Under the pieces are notes generated by a model. It saw only the letters and a program-made list of their open reading frames with translations. It was not told where the DNA came from and ran no database searches. Shown in pieces: positions 62,937 to 64,000 of a stretch of 64,000 bases of DNA. The first letter of the stretch is position 1, and each line of letters begins with the position of its first letter. This DNA comes from Lachnospiraceae bacterium (GTDB lineage Bacteria > Bacillota > Clostridia > Lachnospirales > Lachnospiraceae), in assembly GCA_910575555.1 (NCBI GenBank), contig CAJTFX010000007.1:124001-188000 (forward strand), written 5' to 3'. The position numbers and the translations under genes were made by a program.

Positions 62937-63324
62937 TGCAACAGTAGAAAATATAGAAAAAGTGACAGCGTTTGTAGATGAGCAGTTAACACAGCTGAAT
63001 TGCCCGATGAAAGCGCAAATGCAGATTAACATTGCCATTGACGAGCTTTTTGGCAATATTGCGCACTATGCCTACAATCCCAAGACAGGTTCGGCAACTG
63101 TCCGTATTGACGTCTTGGAGGACCCTCTTTCTGTGGTGGTGACATTTATCGACAATGGCAAGGCTTATGACCCGCTTGCCAGAAAAGACCCTGATGTGGC
63201 GCTTACGGCAGAAGAACGGGAAATTGGCGGACTTGGCATCTATATGGTGAAGAAATCCATGGATGAGATTTCTTATGAATATAAGGATGGGCAGAATATC
63301 TTGCGCATTAAGAAAAAAATATAA
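62917..63324 (+). CDS. RsbW/SpoIIAB-like serine kinase (free)
   Basis: This is a 135-residue HATPase_c_2 protein with all catalytic elements: N-box IAIDELFGNIAHYAY, Mg loop FIDNGKAYDPL and glycine loop IGGLGIYMVKKSMDE. It would phosphorylate the STAS protein when not engaged with its target. No sigma factor is encoded here, so the target could be a sigma factor elsewhere or a cluster protein. The true start is the ATG at 62917, overlapping the phosphatase by 20 nt; the frame extends further upstream only as a shadow. Confidence 0.93.
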   Translation: MKELKIDATVENIEKVTAFVDEQLTQLNCPMKAQMQINIAIDELFGNIAHYAYNPKTGSATVRIDVLEDPLSVVVTFIDNGKAYDPLARKDPDVALTAEEREIGGLGIYMVKKSMDEISYEYKDGQNILRIKKKI

Positions 63325-63488
63325 TGGGAAGTTATGCAGGCTTGAGAATGAAAAAAGTGTAATAGTGGCTGATTCCGAAAACGTATGCAGACCGGATACG
63401 CGGCAGGACTCGGCGGCAATGCATTCCCTGTAAGCACCCTCCACTTCTTTCTGAATATATTAGTAAAAAAGAAAGGAGTTGGAATATT
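63325..63488. other. Non-coding gap at the end of the cluster
   Basis: No gene, clear hairpin with a T-run or promoter box was recognised. The change from the cluster to the following gene falls here, so it may be a boundary of the acquired or cluster segment. Confidence 0.3.
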
Positions 63489-64000
63489 TTGAGTTTTCAT
63501 GAATTATTTTGGGGAATCCTGGCAATTCTTGCTGTTTTGACAGTGATCCTGTTCTGCTGCAGAATCCATCGGCGCAGGAGGGCCAAATGTCTGGTGAAGC
63601 AGAAATGCGAACAGGAAAAATACCAGGAAATCAACCGGGCATTGGAACCCTTCGGATTTGCCTACAGCCTGTCCAAAGACATTTTCTATTCGTTGGAAAA
63701 CGCCTGGCAGAAAAATTTCGGCTATGGAAAAATATATGATGAAATGGCCCCTGCAATGAATATGATGATTGACTGCGAACCCATCTATTTTGAATATGGG
63801 GGAAAGCGCCGGATGATTGAATTCTGGAAAGGGCAGTATGGAATTACCACTGGCGCTGAAGTGGGAATTTATATAGAAAAAGAAAGAAGCGGACATCAGA
63901 ATCCGGAAGATGTTTTTTACGACTGTGTATCTGAGGAAGATCAGCTTCCCATTCATATGAAGCTTTACAAAAACGGCAAACTGCTGTTTCAGAGAATCGA
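63489..64000 (+). CDS. DUF4474-like protein (partial, runs off right edge)
   Basis: An open frame from a TTG at 63489 continues past the window end. An N-terminal transmembrane helix (WGILAILAVLTVILFCC) is followed by a basic cytoplasmic stretch and a domain with the segment PIYFEYGGKRRMIEFWKGQ, then YGITTGAEVGIYIEKE, which fits DUF4474. AAAGGAG lies about 12 nt before the TTG and no ATG is available in frame nearby. The codon usage (CGG, CCC, CCG) resembles the left third of the window more than the cluster. Function unknown. Confidence 0.7.
   Translation, partial: MSFHELFWGILAILAVLTVILFCCRIHRRRRAKCLVKQKCEQEKYQEINRALEPFGFAYSLSKDIFYSLENAWQKNFGYGKIYDEMAPAMNMMIDCEPIYFEYGGKRRMIEFWKGQYGITTGAEVGIYIEKERSGHQNPEDVFYDCVSEEDQLPIHMKLYKNGKLLFQRI

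Noticed and set aside
1-64000. CRISPR arrays
   Set aside because: No series of regularly spaced identical repeats was seen; the repeats found are single duplications or paired hairpins.

Overview
This window looks like the chromosome of a low-to-mid-GC Bacillota of the class Clostridia, probably a gut-type Lachnospiraceae. The evidence is gene content: a HAAS/DUF1700 protein, a BlaR1/BlaI-type pair, SdpI/SdpR, GHKL sensor kinases with a LytTR regulator, a DUF6323-type gene, a group II intron placed after a terminator, AGGAGG ribosome sites, and TTGACA/TATAAT promoters with 17-nt spacers. No rRNA is present, so the assignment rests on gene families only.

Layout. 1-20 kb is mostly minus-strand housekeeping and regulatory DNA: a large cyclic-nucleotide-domain protein (runs off the left edge), a HAAS membrane protein, tRNA-Arg(ACG), a five-gene peptide/nickel-type ABC importer, cysteine synthase, a hybrid histidine kinase with its HPt partner, a BlaR1-like/BlaI pair with palindromic operators, a 1000-residue SF1 helicase with WYL-like and nuclease-like ends, SdpI/SdpR and two conserved genes of unknown function. 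20-28 kb is a type I restriction-modification operon (hsdM-hsdS-hsdR) followed by an AlbA_2/ATPase gene broken by a single-base frameshift. 28-34 kb is a patchwork of regulators, a YciI-like protein, an acetyltransferase, a methyltransferase and relics of a response regulator and a serine recombinase. 34-37.3 kb is mobile DNA: an IS91-like HUH element with a small downstream gene, and a group II intron. 37.4-40 kb holds an acyltransferase, a metallo-beta-lactamase-fold hydrolase and small genes.

The most interesting part is about 40.1-63.3 kb, all on the plus strand: a biosynthetic gene cluster. It has an Sfp-type phosphopantetheinyl transferase, two paralogous AgrC-like sensor kinases with one LytTR regulator, a membrane acyltransferase, and a trimodular NRPS (A-PCP-C-A-PCP-C-A-PCP-reductase) currently split by a one-base frameshift inside its second condensation domain. 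It continues with two MATE exporters that each carry a C-terminal RsbW-like ATPase domain, a VOC protein, a STAS anti-sigma-antagonist, a GH3-family acyl-adenylating enzyme, a membrane-bound RsbU/SpoIIE-type phosphatase and a free RsbW-like kinase. The reductive terminus predicts a peptide aldehyde (or the alcohol or cyclic imine derived from it). The first adenylation domain lacks the Asp that binds the substrate alpha-amine, which suggests an acid cap instead of an amino acid. The phosphatase/STAS/kinase set forms an apparently complete partner-switching circuit with no sigma factor, and two of its ATPase domains are fused to exporters. I infer that this circuit controls export or production of the NRPS product. 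The window ends inside a DUF4474-like gene.
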